Shown piece by piece: positions 1 to 10,612 of a stretch of DNA of 64,000 nucleotides. Position 1 is the first letter of the stretch, and each line of letters opens with the position of its first letter. The position numbers and the translations under genes were made by a program. The notes under the pieces were generated by a model that searched no databases, had not been told where the DNA came from, and was given only the letters and a program-made list of their open reading frames with translations. Source of the stretch: Helicostylum pulchrum (lineage: Eukaryota > Mucoromycota > Mucoromycetes > Mucorales > Mucoraceae); NCBI GenBank assembly GCA_025677825.1, contig JAIXMO010000002.1:186001-250000 (forward strand), read 5' to 3'.

Positions 1-550
1 CTTAGCTCCATATATATATAAATGTTGTAACTTTTTAGGATAATCGTATATCCTTTTATTTAGGTATCGACAATGACATAACTAAATCGACCTCTCCTTT
101 TTTTTTTGCGACATCGATTAAATGTATCATCATAATACGTTTGTCTTTCCTTTTTTTTCTTATGAAAAATATTTCTTACGCATACAGTTCAAACTATGGT
201 ATGTTCATTTTTTAAAAGGACTTATATTTTATAGATTCCTCTATATCTTTCTCTCCTTCCGCTTTTTTTAACAGGTGTATTTCTTTGTGTGTTAAGGTAG
301 CGCTGATAGAAAAACTGTCGAAAGAAAATCCGTTATTCGAGTAGAGATCTATCGATGTAGTTTGATGTGGAGTCCTTTTGATAATCCCTGCGGGTGGTCA
401 GGGCCATCGATCTGGAAAGAAATGAAGTTTAAGTAAATCTAATCAGAGCTAGCGGAAAACTAGTAAGAATAGGTTAAATGTAAGCGGTATTGACTAGAGA
501 CCATTTGATATATACGGCTACACTGACACACCTATTATTATCAAAACGTA
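1..550. other. Intergenic, no gene seen
   Basis: AT-rich sequence with long T runs and no coding frame of note in either strand. No recognisable RNA gene or transposon end was seen. Confidence 0.4.
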
Positions 551-1600
551 GATGATGACAGGTGATGGAGATGATGAAGATAAGGAAGATAAAGAAGAGC
601 GAGAAGAAGACAAGAATGATGACCGTTCATATCGAGGGTTAGCGTATATTGTTGAAGATAATGAAGCTAGATTTCAAAGTGATTTATCTTCGTTTGATGA
701 TGTAAGCAATATATCCTAGCCGTTGGACTATTGGGATGTCTTTCGTCCGATGATGTTCATGAGCTTTTAAACAATTTAAAAAGTTCCAAGAAAAATCCTT
801 TGCGAAAGCAAAATCCAAAGAATTATTTGTAAATACAGATTTACATCAAACTGTGTTAGTAATATCTTACTTTAATTTACTACGTCTACTAATACTTTTA
901 TGTTTTTAGATCTGTATACAACGTAATCCTGTTAAAAAAAGATAAGCACCATCCGGATTCAGATACGGATATCTTGTACGAAGAAATGCTGAATGAGTAC
1001 AAGAATATTAAAAACATTGACAAGGACATCTTCTCTGAAATTGTCAAATCATTTAGGTAGGGAGGTAATAATTAGAAGTAGAACTATACTGCAGCCTTAT
1101 ACTTACCTATATTTTCTCAACTTTTTTTTTTAGATTGACAACATCTATCTAAAGAGGGAGGAGTTGAAGATTATGTTCTTTAAATATTTGAAAAATTATT
1201 GGCGTGTTGGTTAAAATGTATGCACTACAGTATGTAATATGATACTAGACTCTAACAATTAATTTATCGTTTTATGGTTAATAAGCTGCCAAACCAAGAT
1301 ATAATTAACTATATTGATCCTATTCCCAGCCCTATTCTTCATAGACCTGAAGGAAACAGATTGTTTTTATGGTAGTCAAAAAATACTAATTTATTAATAC
1401 AAATGATAGGATAAATAGGACAGATTTAAAATCTTTCAGCAAACGTCCATATTCTGGTTATGTTACGCTTGTTGAAAGAAGAATTAACAGCTATTCAGGC
1501 TTTGTTGAAGTCAAGGCAGAATACAAGAAAAAACGATAATGCTAGTTTGTACGAAGACTTGTCGCGTCAATCTTTAATAGATGCGCTCAAAAAAACTTGA
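551..1600 (+). pseudogene. Relic of an unrecognised multi-exon gene
   Basis: Several short open stretches lie in order on the plus strand. An ATG at 551 opens a very acidic start (Asp/Glu-rich, about 55 codons, ending near 718). Next, in another frame, comes a stretch containing CLSSDDVHELLNNLKSS (about 735-830), then SVYNVILLKKDKHHPDSD to about 1058, then NQDIINYIDPIPSPILHRP near 1290-1370, and a Leu/Arg/Lys-rich stretch at about 1440-1600. They cannot be joined into one intact gene: frames shift and stops intervene, although some gaps could be introns. I do not recognise the family. The spacing looks like a decayed copy of a multi-exon mucoralean repeat-family gene. No function is proposed. 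Confidence 0.35.
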
Positions 1601-2580
1601 AATCATTAATTGATTTTAAATACCCTTCGTTTCTCTTCCGAAACAAACAATAAAAAAAAAACAGTTTGGCTTATTTATATCAAAGAAACCTCACCGCCCC
1701 ACCCTTTCTTAACCTTTTTGTTTAACTACCTCAATACTTTTGAATTGGATTTAGGCGGCACTTGTAAATGTCTTTGAGTTTCAGTTGAAAAGTTACAAAG
1801 TATTTCAATTATAGAATATTACGACAATTATAGAAAATGTAATTTTTTAATTATTACACGAGAAAAAAAAAGTGTGGGTACAACTTTAAACAAACGGCGG
1901 AAAAGCAAAATTACCTGACGGGAAGAAGTTCCCCATTGTACAACTAAATGACGACATGTACGAAACCTGAAAGAGAGGAGTACAACAACTTTTTTTATAG
2001 CTGGTAAAGTAATAAAGTACAGAGGAAAACTACGGGCCATAAATAAAAAAGTTGAGGGCCAAAGATAATTTTAAACCAGTGAAAGGGTTATTATTTTAAA
2101 TATGTTTGCTTCTAGAAATAGAAGACTTTATTACAGGTATCTTGTATTCTGGAGGTTGTAGTTACTGTAGTTTCTTCGCTCAGAAGTCCTCTCTTCAGCT
2201 CACTCTTACCTACTTGAGTAATTTATAATGTTTTAATAACGTATCAATACTATAATAACCAATGATAGATCTTTCTGTCATCATATAAAAATTGATAAAA
2301 AAGACTTTATCCGACTGCACCTTAATCAAATATCGTTTAGTATAAATAGACTAAAGTAAAGAACTCTCAAAGAAAACTCGGATTATAATATCACGGATGA
2401 TTATTTTTGACTATTTATGGCTTTAAAGATATATTTCATTTACATCAATTAAAATAACTAACTAGAACACATAAATAATTACTGAAGAAAGCTTTTATTA
2501 CAGAGTTAAATGTACATATAAAAAAATTATATTATCACTTTAACGTGTTCATAAAATATGCTTGGTATTTAGATGGTACA
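1601..2580. other. Intergenic, no gene seen
   Basis: AT-rich sequence. Open frames here are short and of low complexity (for example a Phe/Leu/Arg-rich minus-strand frame at 1828-2040), and none looks like protein. It separates two gene relics of opposite orientation. Confidence 0.4.
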
Positions 2581-2582
2581 GC

Positions 2583-4219
2583 TTAACGAACATTCAAATG
2601 AGAATATAGCGTATCTTTTGCATCGATTTTTATCAATCCAGAAGTTTCTTTTCGAATTTGGATATTGATATCCTCTTGCTCAATTAACTCCAGGTACAAA
2701 GTAGCTAATAATTCAAACATAGCAACCCATTCAAACTTATCATTCCAGGAAGTGGGAATTTGAGCAGAACGTATTTCGACAAATTTTCATAAGGAATCAT
2801 TCTTTAAATTCATTTTTGAGAGAGTGATGCTATTTTTGATTATTTGAACGCCAAATGTTGATCTTTTTAACGCGGTTTGAAAGCTACATCTGTTAGATTG
2901 GCTAAGGATATAGAAAAATGCGTCGTTACATTCACATATTAATTTTAACGTATCTTCCAAAGTATGATCGACATTTTTTTGTACAGTACCACTAGATGAT
3001 TCAATAAATAATGATTCGTAACCATTTAACTTTCCCAACCCATCAGCGTATTTTCTATCGACGTTTGCGGATACAAAATTAGTTTCGGCAATTTGAGCAT
3101 ACTTTTGGGTTTCTGTCAATTTTTCACACCATGAAAAGCCCAACAGGTTTGTTTCTTTGGCCAAATACTTGAACACTGGTACAACAAATTCAACAAAGGG
3201 TGTTTTTTCAAGGTTGTTATTGAATACCATGGGTTGTTTACAGTTACAATGGTAATCGGTAAGGGTGTATGCTGTGATATTAGCAAAATGTTTACTTTTC
3301 ATATTGTCAGACTGGTGAATTTTGTGGGTCCAGATATTTGGTAGAAAATTGTTGAAGTTATAGCTTAATAGATCGTCCAAGTAAACCATTATACCGTTAA
3401 TTGTAGATAAAGACGTATTACTTTGCTGGTTTCACTTGTTGATCTTAAGTTCTTTCATCTCTTCAGATTGAGTATATTTAGAATTTTTAAGTAACGATTC
3501 AATTCCCAAAGCACAGCTCTTCATGATAATTTATATGTCAGCAACTTGCATTTTTGGGGGTGTGGGGCATAGCTAAACAGGATACCGGCAGTTTGATGGT
3601 ATAATTCTTGTCATTTTTTGTTAAGATTATTGATTCATTTACATCATTAGCAGATTCATTAATATCCGATATATTCATAACATTATCAGATATATTAACA
3701 ACATTATCAGGTACATTAATATCAGATATGTTCGTTACATCATCACCAAGTACTGAAGAGCGATACTGCTTGAGAGAGCGGTAAATGAGATCAACCGCTA
3801 GTAGCTCTGCTTCTTGGGTATTTCTTTTCTTGGCAGCATTAATCTTTCGTTCTCTTATATAACTTTCATTGGTCCTTAGTTGTTCCGCAGCATAAGCAAT
3901 AAACTTTTTTTTGAAGCCAAAAGTTGAACAATAACTATGTGCATTCCTGATATGTTCTTTCACGGCCTGAGTCAATTGGAAATCGTTATCTTCTAAGGTT
4001 GCCATACGATACATAGTTTGTACGATTTCTAGATAGGCGTGGTTGACATTAATTTCAGCAAGAACGTGTACAGGAATAGCATCAACGTGTGCTTTGGCAT
4101 TGCAATAATCCCACAGAGGAATGTTTAAAAGGTATGGCCTAATTTCTAGCTTTTCCCTTATTTTTTTTAGGTATAATGTAGCTTTTTGGTACTTCGCTAC
4201 TTGGCTTTGGCTTTTTCAT
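2583..4219 (-). pseudogene. Broken hypothetical gene, probable multi-copy mucoralean family
   Basis: Read on the minus strand, an ATG at 4219 begins a Lys/Pro/Ser-rich start. An open block runs from about 4190 to 3538 (RPYLLNIPLWDYCNAKAHVD..., then an Ile/Ser/Asn-rich tail with ISDI/ISDN repeats). A short ATG frame follows at 3524, then a 200-residue block from 3389. That block contains CNCKQPMVF and the stretch LFIESSSGTVQKNVDHTLED. Its frame hits TGA at 2787-2789 and then continues, still in frame, through EIRSAQIPTSWNDKFEW to a stop at 2583. The single TGA inside an otherwise continuous frame is most simply a nonsense mutation, for example CGA to TGA. Whether the breaks near 3525-3545 and 3390-3440 are introns or mutations cannot be settled here. 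From memory, the ESSSG...HTLED pattern resembles a lineage-specific mucoralean family. Function unknown. Confidence 0.5.
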
Positions 4220-4462
4220 TTGGGTAAAAGTAAAGAGAATAAAGACTAAGAATAACCTTGTTTGAAAAAGAAAAACCAGCTCTCCTGTTTTTCTTATCAG
4301 TTGGCCACACTCACCAAGAGCAAATACATCATCAATATTTCTTTGTTTATTTGTTCAAAGGGAAGCCAATTGTGAGTATTTCCCTTTTCACTAATAAATC
4401 ATGAGACCTCCAATAAACAAAAAAAATCGGGAATTCTTGGGTTTGACTATTTGCGCACTTGT

Positions 4463-4770
4463 TGTGGAAAAATACTTTTAGATTTGACACGGAAAAATTA
4501 ATAAAACAGGAGGAATAAGATTAAAGGTGTGATAACATTTATTTCATTCTTTGGTGTAAAATCAATCCGGTAAAAGGGATTGCAAACTCTCGTTTGTTAT
4601 TTATACTAATTTTAATAGTGGTCACACTATTATGATTGATTGTTACACTTATATTGGATTTAATGACTTATAGACTGAAGATCTTGCTTTACTAGATCCA
4701 GTGTTATTTTACTTATATTGATTATATTTATTTTATGTGGTGATTTCACCACACTTGTTATACAGCAACA
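4463..4770 (-). repeat. Solo LTR-like repeat matching the gypsy element end
   Basis: The 181 bases at 4463-4643 are the reverse complement of 24510-24690 with only about three differences. That second copy lies directly downstream of a Ty3/gypsy polyprotein relic, so this is best read as an LTR in minus orientation. The shared part holds a TATAAATAA box and looks like the end of U3 plus R and U5. The remaining part to about 4770 (candidate U3) has diverged from the other copy. Candidate outer ends are TGTTG at 4460 and CAACA at 4770, which mirror each other. I could not define a clean target-site duplication: GCACT versus ACACT is the nearest. An 18-base palindrome, TGTGGTGATTTCACCACA, lies at about 4737-4754. 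No internal element sequence lies next to it, as expected for a solo LTR. Confidence 0.7.
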
Positions 4771-5178
4771 CTACACCCGCTGAAAGTGATTGACTCGTTT
4801 TTAATAAAGAGTGTTTTATTAAGAGAGCCATTAAACGTCACCCACCAAAAAAATTTAATACGGAAAAAACGACACCCACCTCTTAGATCTAATATAGAAA
4901 TAATTAGTTACATTATGTTTAGTATGTATTCAAATTTAATTTATGGTCGACATACCAATTGCGTCTTCGATTTGAGCGGGGATGATTTTTTGCTTTGGAA
5001 CAAAATGTAAGTATGTTGACCATATTGATCTTTTATAACTGATACTTTAATTTTTGACAGAGATATTCCCAATAGTTAAGGCTAGGTTTAGGCCATAACA
5101 TCTTAATAGATTTTTTCAGCTTAAAGATAATCCAATGTTGCTTTCCGATATTTAGCAAAATAATGGGCATAGGATTTT

Positions 5179-6153
5179 TTACCTCGAATTTATCAAGAGA
5201 TACGTGAAATTATTGGCGTTGAGAACAGGAAAATACAATTCAGGGAGACTTTTTTTAAATTTTCTTTCTGAATAAGCTGCAATAGGTCGTCTAAAAGTGT
5301 CGGCAGCAATTTGTGTACACGCAGAGGTAAAAAACCAGCAATCAGAAGGAGCGGAAATAGTGGTCAAGTCTAGATATATGTTATAGAATATAGACCAATT
5401 GATTACAGTACTTTCTACAATCTCCTCAAGACCAAAACACACTACTCTCTTCAACTCTCCAAACAATATGTATTCTCTGAATGAAGTTTCGTAGAAATCT
5501 TTGTTAGAAAGAAGAACGTCGCGCATCTGCATCTTCACCTGCCAAAACAATTCTTCACTCCCATGAATCTCTACCGCCAAGCATCTGAATCCACAAAATC
5601 CATCTCCAGCGACATTAATTATCTCTGAATAGTATGAAGTTAAATCAGGATGAATTACATCAATATCAATACCAGAGCAGATACGATCATTCTCTTCAGG
5701 AATATCTTGTTATTCATTTTCTACCTTAACCTTCTTGTTAGACCCTTCAAAATACGTCTTATCATTCGATTCTTCCTGCTTTATTTTTCTTTTCAAAGAC
5801 AAAGGTGCCTTCGCTTTGGTAATCTTCGCAAGACGTACTTCGTTATTAGTTTTAAAGGAGACTGTAAACTATTTATAGAAAATATTCATCGAATTAGTTA
5901 GGTAAATTGAATAAGAAAACAAGTATAAAAATAATTATTACCCTTCCAGTAGTAACCTTTAATTCCATCTCGTCGGCTCTACTTTTGACTGAATTCTTGC
6001 TTTTCTTCCAAACAGGTTGATAGCAAACTTCTTTAGGGGGTCACCCAATCTTTTTGACATCTTCAGTGGTAGGAATTTCAAGAAAATCTTCACCGACATC
6101 GTTAGCAATATACGCGCGTTCTGATTCTTCAAGGACGCTTGTTATTTGACTCT
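5179..6153 (-). pseudogene. OTU cysteine protease-like domain, C-terminal part of the MULE protein
   Basis: Following the transposase in the same direction is an acidic and lysine-rich linker (about 6150-5700) with a KKIG-stop-PPKE site where an AT-hook-like GRPP would be expected. From about 5630 the frame gives IINVAGDGFCGFRCLAVEIHG. The D-G-x-C-x-F-R pattern is the catalytic cysteine signature of OTU deubiquitinases. The domain then runs about 150 residues to LNANNFTYLLI before the stop at 5179. In active OTU enzymes this last strand carries the catalytic His, and here no His is seen at that place, which fits loss of function. The linker is cut by TGA at 6041-6043 and TAA at 5710-5712. OTU domains riding on MULE-like proteins have been noted in other genomes; their role there is not established. 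Confidence 0.65.
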
Positions 6154-8091
6154 CTAACCTAATTGTTTTTCGGAATCACCTTCAAATTCACGGAACTTCA
6201 ACTCTAGTCTGGACATAAGAGCATACCAGGAAGGCCTATCATTAAGCAATTCCGAAGCAGTAAGTTTCACTTTGTCGGAAGAAGTGATCGGATGACAATC
6301 AAGCTCATCAAGATGCCACCTTTCGTCGATATCAGAAAGCTGGAAATTATTTCCATTAAGATCAAGAACAGTATGAACACACGGAAGTTTGTTATTCAAA
6401 CGCGCAAAACGGATGCGCGACTCTATCCCACCAAACTCTCCTTCATCTAAAGTTTCGGAAGAAACCGCCAAGCAAGCCGAATGTGCCGCAATCAAAGCAG
6501 CCCTTGAATTTTTTTTGGAGATGCTCTTAAGCTGGGTATTGCTTATAATTAAAGTATCAACTTTCTGAATTTCTTTTCTTAACATAAGCTCAAATTTACC
6601 GTTGAGAGCATTTCAATACGTATCCATATAATCAAAGGCAGTAATAAGATTTATTCTCTTCGACATTCCAACTTTGAGCGCACGATGAGCACTTTCAGCT
6701 CTCTGCGTGGTAAGGCAACCAAAATGAGCAAGTTTTTTGGTCAAGTGTCCAGCCCACTTGTTTTTTATTTGTACCCAATTATTATTGAAATAATTATAGG
6801 CCTTGTTTTTACCCACAGGATTTTGAAAATCAAGATCATCGGTAACGTCTAGGTGAACTACGATGTTTCTAGGACCGAGACTCTTTGAATTAAACTCTGC
6901 AAGACATTTACTGAAATAATCTTGATCCTTGGTGTTCGCCATTTTCATTAACAGAGAAACACACTCCTCCTTTACCTTTTCACTGGTATAACAACCCTTG
7001 TTAAGCTCCGGTCGGACGTTGTTCATCATGTGCCAAATACACAGAAGCTTGTTAGGGGAAGGATATATTGTATCCAAAGCATTCGTCAAAGCGGTGCATT
7101 CGTCTGTAACAAACAAAGGATACTTTTCTGAAGAAGAAGAAACTACGAGGGGATTGAGCTGTTCTAATACACATTTGTAAGTTGACTCTTGTTCATTATA
7201 AACAAAAGAAAAAGCTACAGGGAAGGTAACAGGTGTTGAAGCACCCAAATTATGGACACCGTAAATGGAAATAAGCGGCATTTTGGCATTATTAATAGAA
7301 TATGTAGCATCAATAATGAATACTTGTCCCATTTTTCTGGAGTTAGCTATCATATTATTGCGCATAAAAAATAAGTTTTTCAATTTGATTGATTCACCGT
7401 TAATATCTTGCGAAACTTGGTGGCGAACATGATAACCTTTACTTCTCATCTTCTTTATCAAAACTTGGGCGTCTTTAATGGTGCTATTAGGCCTAACGCC
7501 TAGCTTAATTTTATTAGACAGGTTGGCAAGATCCTGATAATTCAAGACGGGTAACCATTGAACTTTGATATATTTTTCATTATCTCGGTAACCTTAGAAT
7601 TATTGTTGGGCATACTGGCAATAGTCTTGATATCTTGTTGGGTTGTGAGCTCCTTCTTTCCAAAAGGTGAAACGCTGTTGTAAGCAGCGGTACAAGGATG
7701 GTTATGGGTATACTCCATTTCGTTCTTAGGTTCATTAAGAGACCAAAAATTATGTAAATCTTTGTAAGTAATTCTCAGAATAAAAGGGCAGCCAGTTTTA
7801 TGAGATGAGCTTTGTCTTTTAGCGTTTCGATCTGGCTTCAACGATTTATATCGACTGTGGCAACAAACAAAATATACTGTGTTTTTCAGACTTTGATCTA
7901 ATGAGATTAAAACGTTCTTTTTGTGCCCAGTCATAAAGTATATCTTCCATAGGGCCAAGTTCATGATATGGGTCTACAGATGCAATAGGTACAAGGACCC
8001 ACCCTTCAGGACATTCATCGTTATCTTCTACGTTTACTTGAACAGGTTCCTGAAAATCATCATCATCGATAGCGTATTAATCCGTTTTCAT
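6154..8091 (-). pseudogene. MULE transposase (FAR1-like zinc domain plus DDE core), broken
   Basis: The N-terminal part (about 7990-7560) has a FAR1-type C2H2 arrangement: VCCHSRY, then a TGCPF cysteine and a THNHPC segment. The catalytic core (7545-6613) shows IDATYS (first Asp), FVTDECTALTNAL (second Asp), the IWHMMNNV segment typical of MULE transposases, and TTQRAESAHRALK (catalytic Glu). This matches the MULE (MuDR) superfamily. After the TGA at 6613 the same frame continues through NALNGKFELMLRKEIQK to 6154, giving an alpha-helical C-terminal region without a recognised domain. The N-terminal half is displaced by two frameshifts. A TAA four codons after the ATG at 8091 removes even the proper start. 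Family assignment is firm and activity is excluded. Confidence 0.85.
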
Positions 8092-8289
8092 TTTATAAGT
8101 GATAAAGGATATAAAGGTCTAGTTAGAGTTTATAAAAAAGAGAAGAAATGTGGAGTCCACACATTTATTAAGCTCATAAAAGAAATTTTAATGGTACAAC
8201 ATGTGGGACAGTAGTCTTTTTTTTCTAAACCAGCCTTCCGAAGGTTAGACAGCTCTTAGTTAGAGGTTTTCAAAACACAATTAAATAAA

Positions 8290-8494
8290 AAACGCTTATT
8301 TTGGAGTTCTGAAAAAGCAACCATACAAAAAATATCGATTTTGAAAGTTTGAAAAAAAAAACCATACAAAAAAAGTGATTATTGGAAAAAAATAAAATAA
8401 AAAAATAGGGCAGTTTTTGAAGTAAGGTATTTTGGTCAAAAAACCAAAAGTGATTCAAATACCAATTAGAGTACTATAGACTGCCCTTTTTTTT
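8290..8494. repeat. A/T-rich tandem and inverted repeat block
   Basis: Two diverged units of about 40 bases each contain AACCATACAAAAAA (about 8317-8332 and 8359-8373). They are followed by an inverted repeat, AGGGCAGT at 8407-8414 and ACTGCCCT at 8480-8487, with A and T runs outside. Inside lies a 7-base-pair hairpin (TTTTGGT/ACCAAAA, 8430-8449). It may be a small MITE or the end of the neighbouring transposon. No target duplication was defined. Confidence 0.4.
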
Positions 8495-8786
8495 AAGAAA
8501 AAAAAGTTTTGATGAGTTACATATTTTCTCTTGAGTTGAACATAGTGTGCTTTTATAGTAACGATTGATTGGCTGTATATTTACCAACCCAAATAATCCA
8601 ATCATCTCGTTAATTATGTGAGTATGGCTATATAATAGCGATAAAAGTAGAAGGTTAATTCAGTTCTGTATCATGATCTAAGTATGATACACAGCTGCTC
8701 ATATCTAAAACTATTTCACTATCTCTAATTCTTTTTTGTCTCAATCCTTTATCTTTGTCTCTAATAAGCAAACAGAAAAAAAAAAG

Positions 8787-9599
8787 ATGGAGGAAATGTT
8801 AACTTTATATCAAGTAGTTCAACAACCCATTGTGTCTATATCATTTTTATTTAGTTTTCTATTTCTTGCGGGTAGCTTTTTCTTATTCCTTCACAAGCAT
8901 AAGATAGAAAATAAGTTCCAATCAAGACAACGCAGCGAAAAACAAACAAGTTGGTTCCTGACATTGATGAGCAGTTTTATATGTACAATTGTGTCGACTC
9001 CGTTTGTGATGCAGTTCTTTTATTCTAACTGTGACATGCGATTGTTAAGTATTGACAATCGGTTCCATACGGGGTTTATCTGTTTCTTTATTACGTATCT
9101 TGTACTTGATCTGGTGCTAGGAAGTATTTATTATCGGCGACGCATTACTTTAATGACAGGATGGGTTCATCATTTATTTTATATTGTTACATTATTTTGG
9201 TTTTTGCGGTTACGTATATCCTCTTTATTTACCATTGCATCCATTTTGGAGCTGCCTACGTTAATATTAGCAGCGGGATCTATGGAACACGAATGGAGAT
9301 CAGATTTCTTATTTGGGTCAACGTTTTTTGTACTTCGACTTGTGGCACATGGCTGGATGATGGTTGCATTAAAGAGATATCACCGAATTCAGTTCATGTG
9401 GGTAATAGCTCTGATTATATATCCACTTCATCTGTATTGGTTTTACGGTAATAAGACATACTACATAATATATATCATATATGCTAATGTAAGCTTTCTT
9501 AGGTATTATTCAAGTTCAATTAAAAAAATGGATAAAAAAATAACCATTTGTACCTGGAACACACACATATTACACAGTAATAAAAAACTTTGTACATAA
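8787..9599 (+). CDS. TLC-domain multi-pass membrane protein
   Basis: Single exon of about 270 residues starting at the ATG after an A-run at 8787. The first in-frame ATG was chosen because the frame upstream offers only TTG. The protein is strongly hydrophobic with about six or seven membrane segments. An early anchor (SISFLFSFLFLAGSFF) is followed by a loop with basic residues, then the TLC-type core with FLTLMSSFICTIVSTPFVMQ, GFICFFITYLVLDLVLG, MTGWVHHLFYIVTLFW, SILELPTLILAAG and the last helix IQFMWVIALIIYPLHLYWFYG. TLC proteins (Tram-Lag1-CLN8) act in the ER or other membranes in lipid handling. The size and conserved HH and ELPT positions fit the TLCD/TMEM136-like group rather than ceramide synthases. 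The hydrophilic tail after residue 235 looks lineage-specific. It is convergent with RPL11, with 78 bases between the stops. Confidence 0.75.
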   Translation: MEEMLTLYQVVQQPIVSISFLFSFLFLAGSFFLFLHKHKIENKFQSRQRSEKQTSWFLTLMSSFICTIVSTPFVMQFFYSNCDMRLLSIDNRFHTGFICFFITYLVLDLVLGSIYYRRRITLMTGWVHHLFYIVTLFWFLRLRISSLFTIASILELPTLILAAGSMEHEWRSDFLFGSTFFVLRLVAHGWMMVALKRYHRIQFMWVIALIIYPLHLYWFYGNKTYYIIYIIYANVSFLRYYSSSIKKMDKKITICTWNTHILHSNKKLCT

Positions 9600-9677
9600 C
9601 AAAAAAACTAATTAGCAAGAAAATTGTATTTCCCTACTATTTTTTGATTTATTTTATGCGAAAAAAAAAGAAAAAAT

Positions 9678-10612
9678 TTAAGCCTTGTAGGAGATGGTAC
9701 CATCGAAACGGGCCTTGAACCATTCTTGAGACTCTTCCTTCTTGATACGGTGGTTGACACCAACCTTGGACTTACAATGCTTTCTACGGGCGACACGGTT
9801 ACCGGGACGACCCATGACAACAAAGTAATCCATACCGTAAATTCCAATAGAGGGATCATACTTGATACCCAAATCAATATGTTCGTCAATACCGAAACCG
9901 AAGTTACCGGTGGAAGAGAAGTTACGAGCCTTAAGTTCGTATTCCTTGACCTTTAAACCACGTTCAAGAATTTCCTCAGCCTTGGGGCCACGGACAGTAA
10001 CGTGAACGGCAATCTTTTCGTTACGACGAATAGAGAAAGTACGGACGGTATAACGGGCCTTGGTGTAGACGGGAGTTTGACCAGTCAATTGTTCAAGAAC
10101 CTTGGCGGCACGGGTAAGTCTATCACCAGATTCACCAACACAAATGTTGAGAACCAACTTCTCAATTTGGAGGTTTCTCATGGGGTTGACTTTAGTCTGT
10201 TGTTCAGCACTCTAATGATAGAATTAGTTTACAAAAGGTACGTTTTTTTGTTTTGTTTGTTTAACATGTTTAATGAGAATAAGAGATAATATGAGATAGT
10301 CGATTAGATGGATTGAAATAAGGAGTTTTTTACGTCAAACTGAATGCATATACATATACGTATTTTAAAAAGTAATAGTTGTTACTGACAAATGGGTCTC
10401 TTTCTTTCTTGCTTTCTTTTTTTTTTTTTTTTTTTTTTCTCCTATTGGTGCTTGGGCGTGTAGTGTGAATACACCCTTTCTTTTTCACTCTCCATCCATA
10501 TATCGTATCCATTTTACTGTCATCTAAAATTTTCTAATCCATCCATCGTACATTCTCTCTCATCCATCATGTCATGTTATTTTATATAAGTCAGTTTTTG
10601 TTTATTTACCAT
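9678..10612 (-). CDS. RPL11: 60S ribosomal protein L11 (uL5)
   Basis: Two exons: 10610-10612 and 9678-10211. The large exon encodes [20 protein letters not shown], then [34 protein letters not shown] and [19 protein letters not shown], all hallmarks of eukaryotic uL5, which binds 5S rRNA in the central protuberance. In-frame codons upstream of that Met ([10 protein letters not shown]) run up to an acceptor at 10212-10213. The only fitting start is an ATG at 10610-10612 directly followed by GTAAAT, so exon 1 would code for the initiator Met alone and the intron would be 398 bases. The full product is about 178 residues, close to the yeast protein (174). The start is inferred. A shorter alternative with a donor near 10247 is possible but gives an unlikely N terminus. 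The gene is divergent from the uL13 gene across a shared promoter. Confidence 0.92.

Larger units (their letters stand above)
5179..8091 (-). mobile_element. Degenerate MULE transposon encoding transposase and OTU domain
   Basis: One minus-strand coding unit of about 2.9 kb runs from an ATG at 8091 to a stop at 5179. In order it holds a zinc-binding DNA-binding domain, a MULE-type DDE core, a linker with a GRPP-like motif, and an OTU cysteine-protease-like domain. It is broken by stops at 8077-8079 (TAA), 6613-6615 (TGA), 6041-6043 (TGA, inside what should be an IGRPP motif) and 5710-5712 (TAA). Frameshifts lie near 7890, 7545 and 6160. Terminal inverted repeats were not defined. The A/T-rich inverted repeat at 8407-8487 is a weak candidate for one end. 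The element cannot make an active protein as it stands. The two domain blocks are listed separately. Confidence 0.8.

Noticed and set aside
697..716. Intron between GTAAGC and CCTAG in the first relic
   Set aside because: The implied intron of about 18 bases is too short to splice; a frameshift or decay is more likely.
8407..8487. Rho-independent-type terminator (stem plus T run)
   Set aside because: The arms are too far apart and the context is a eukaryotic genome; an inverted repeat element is more likely.
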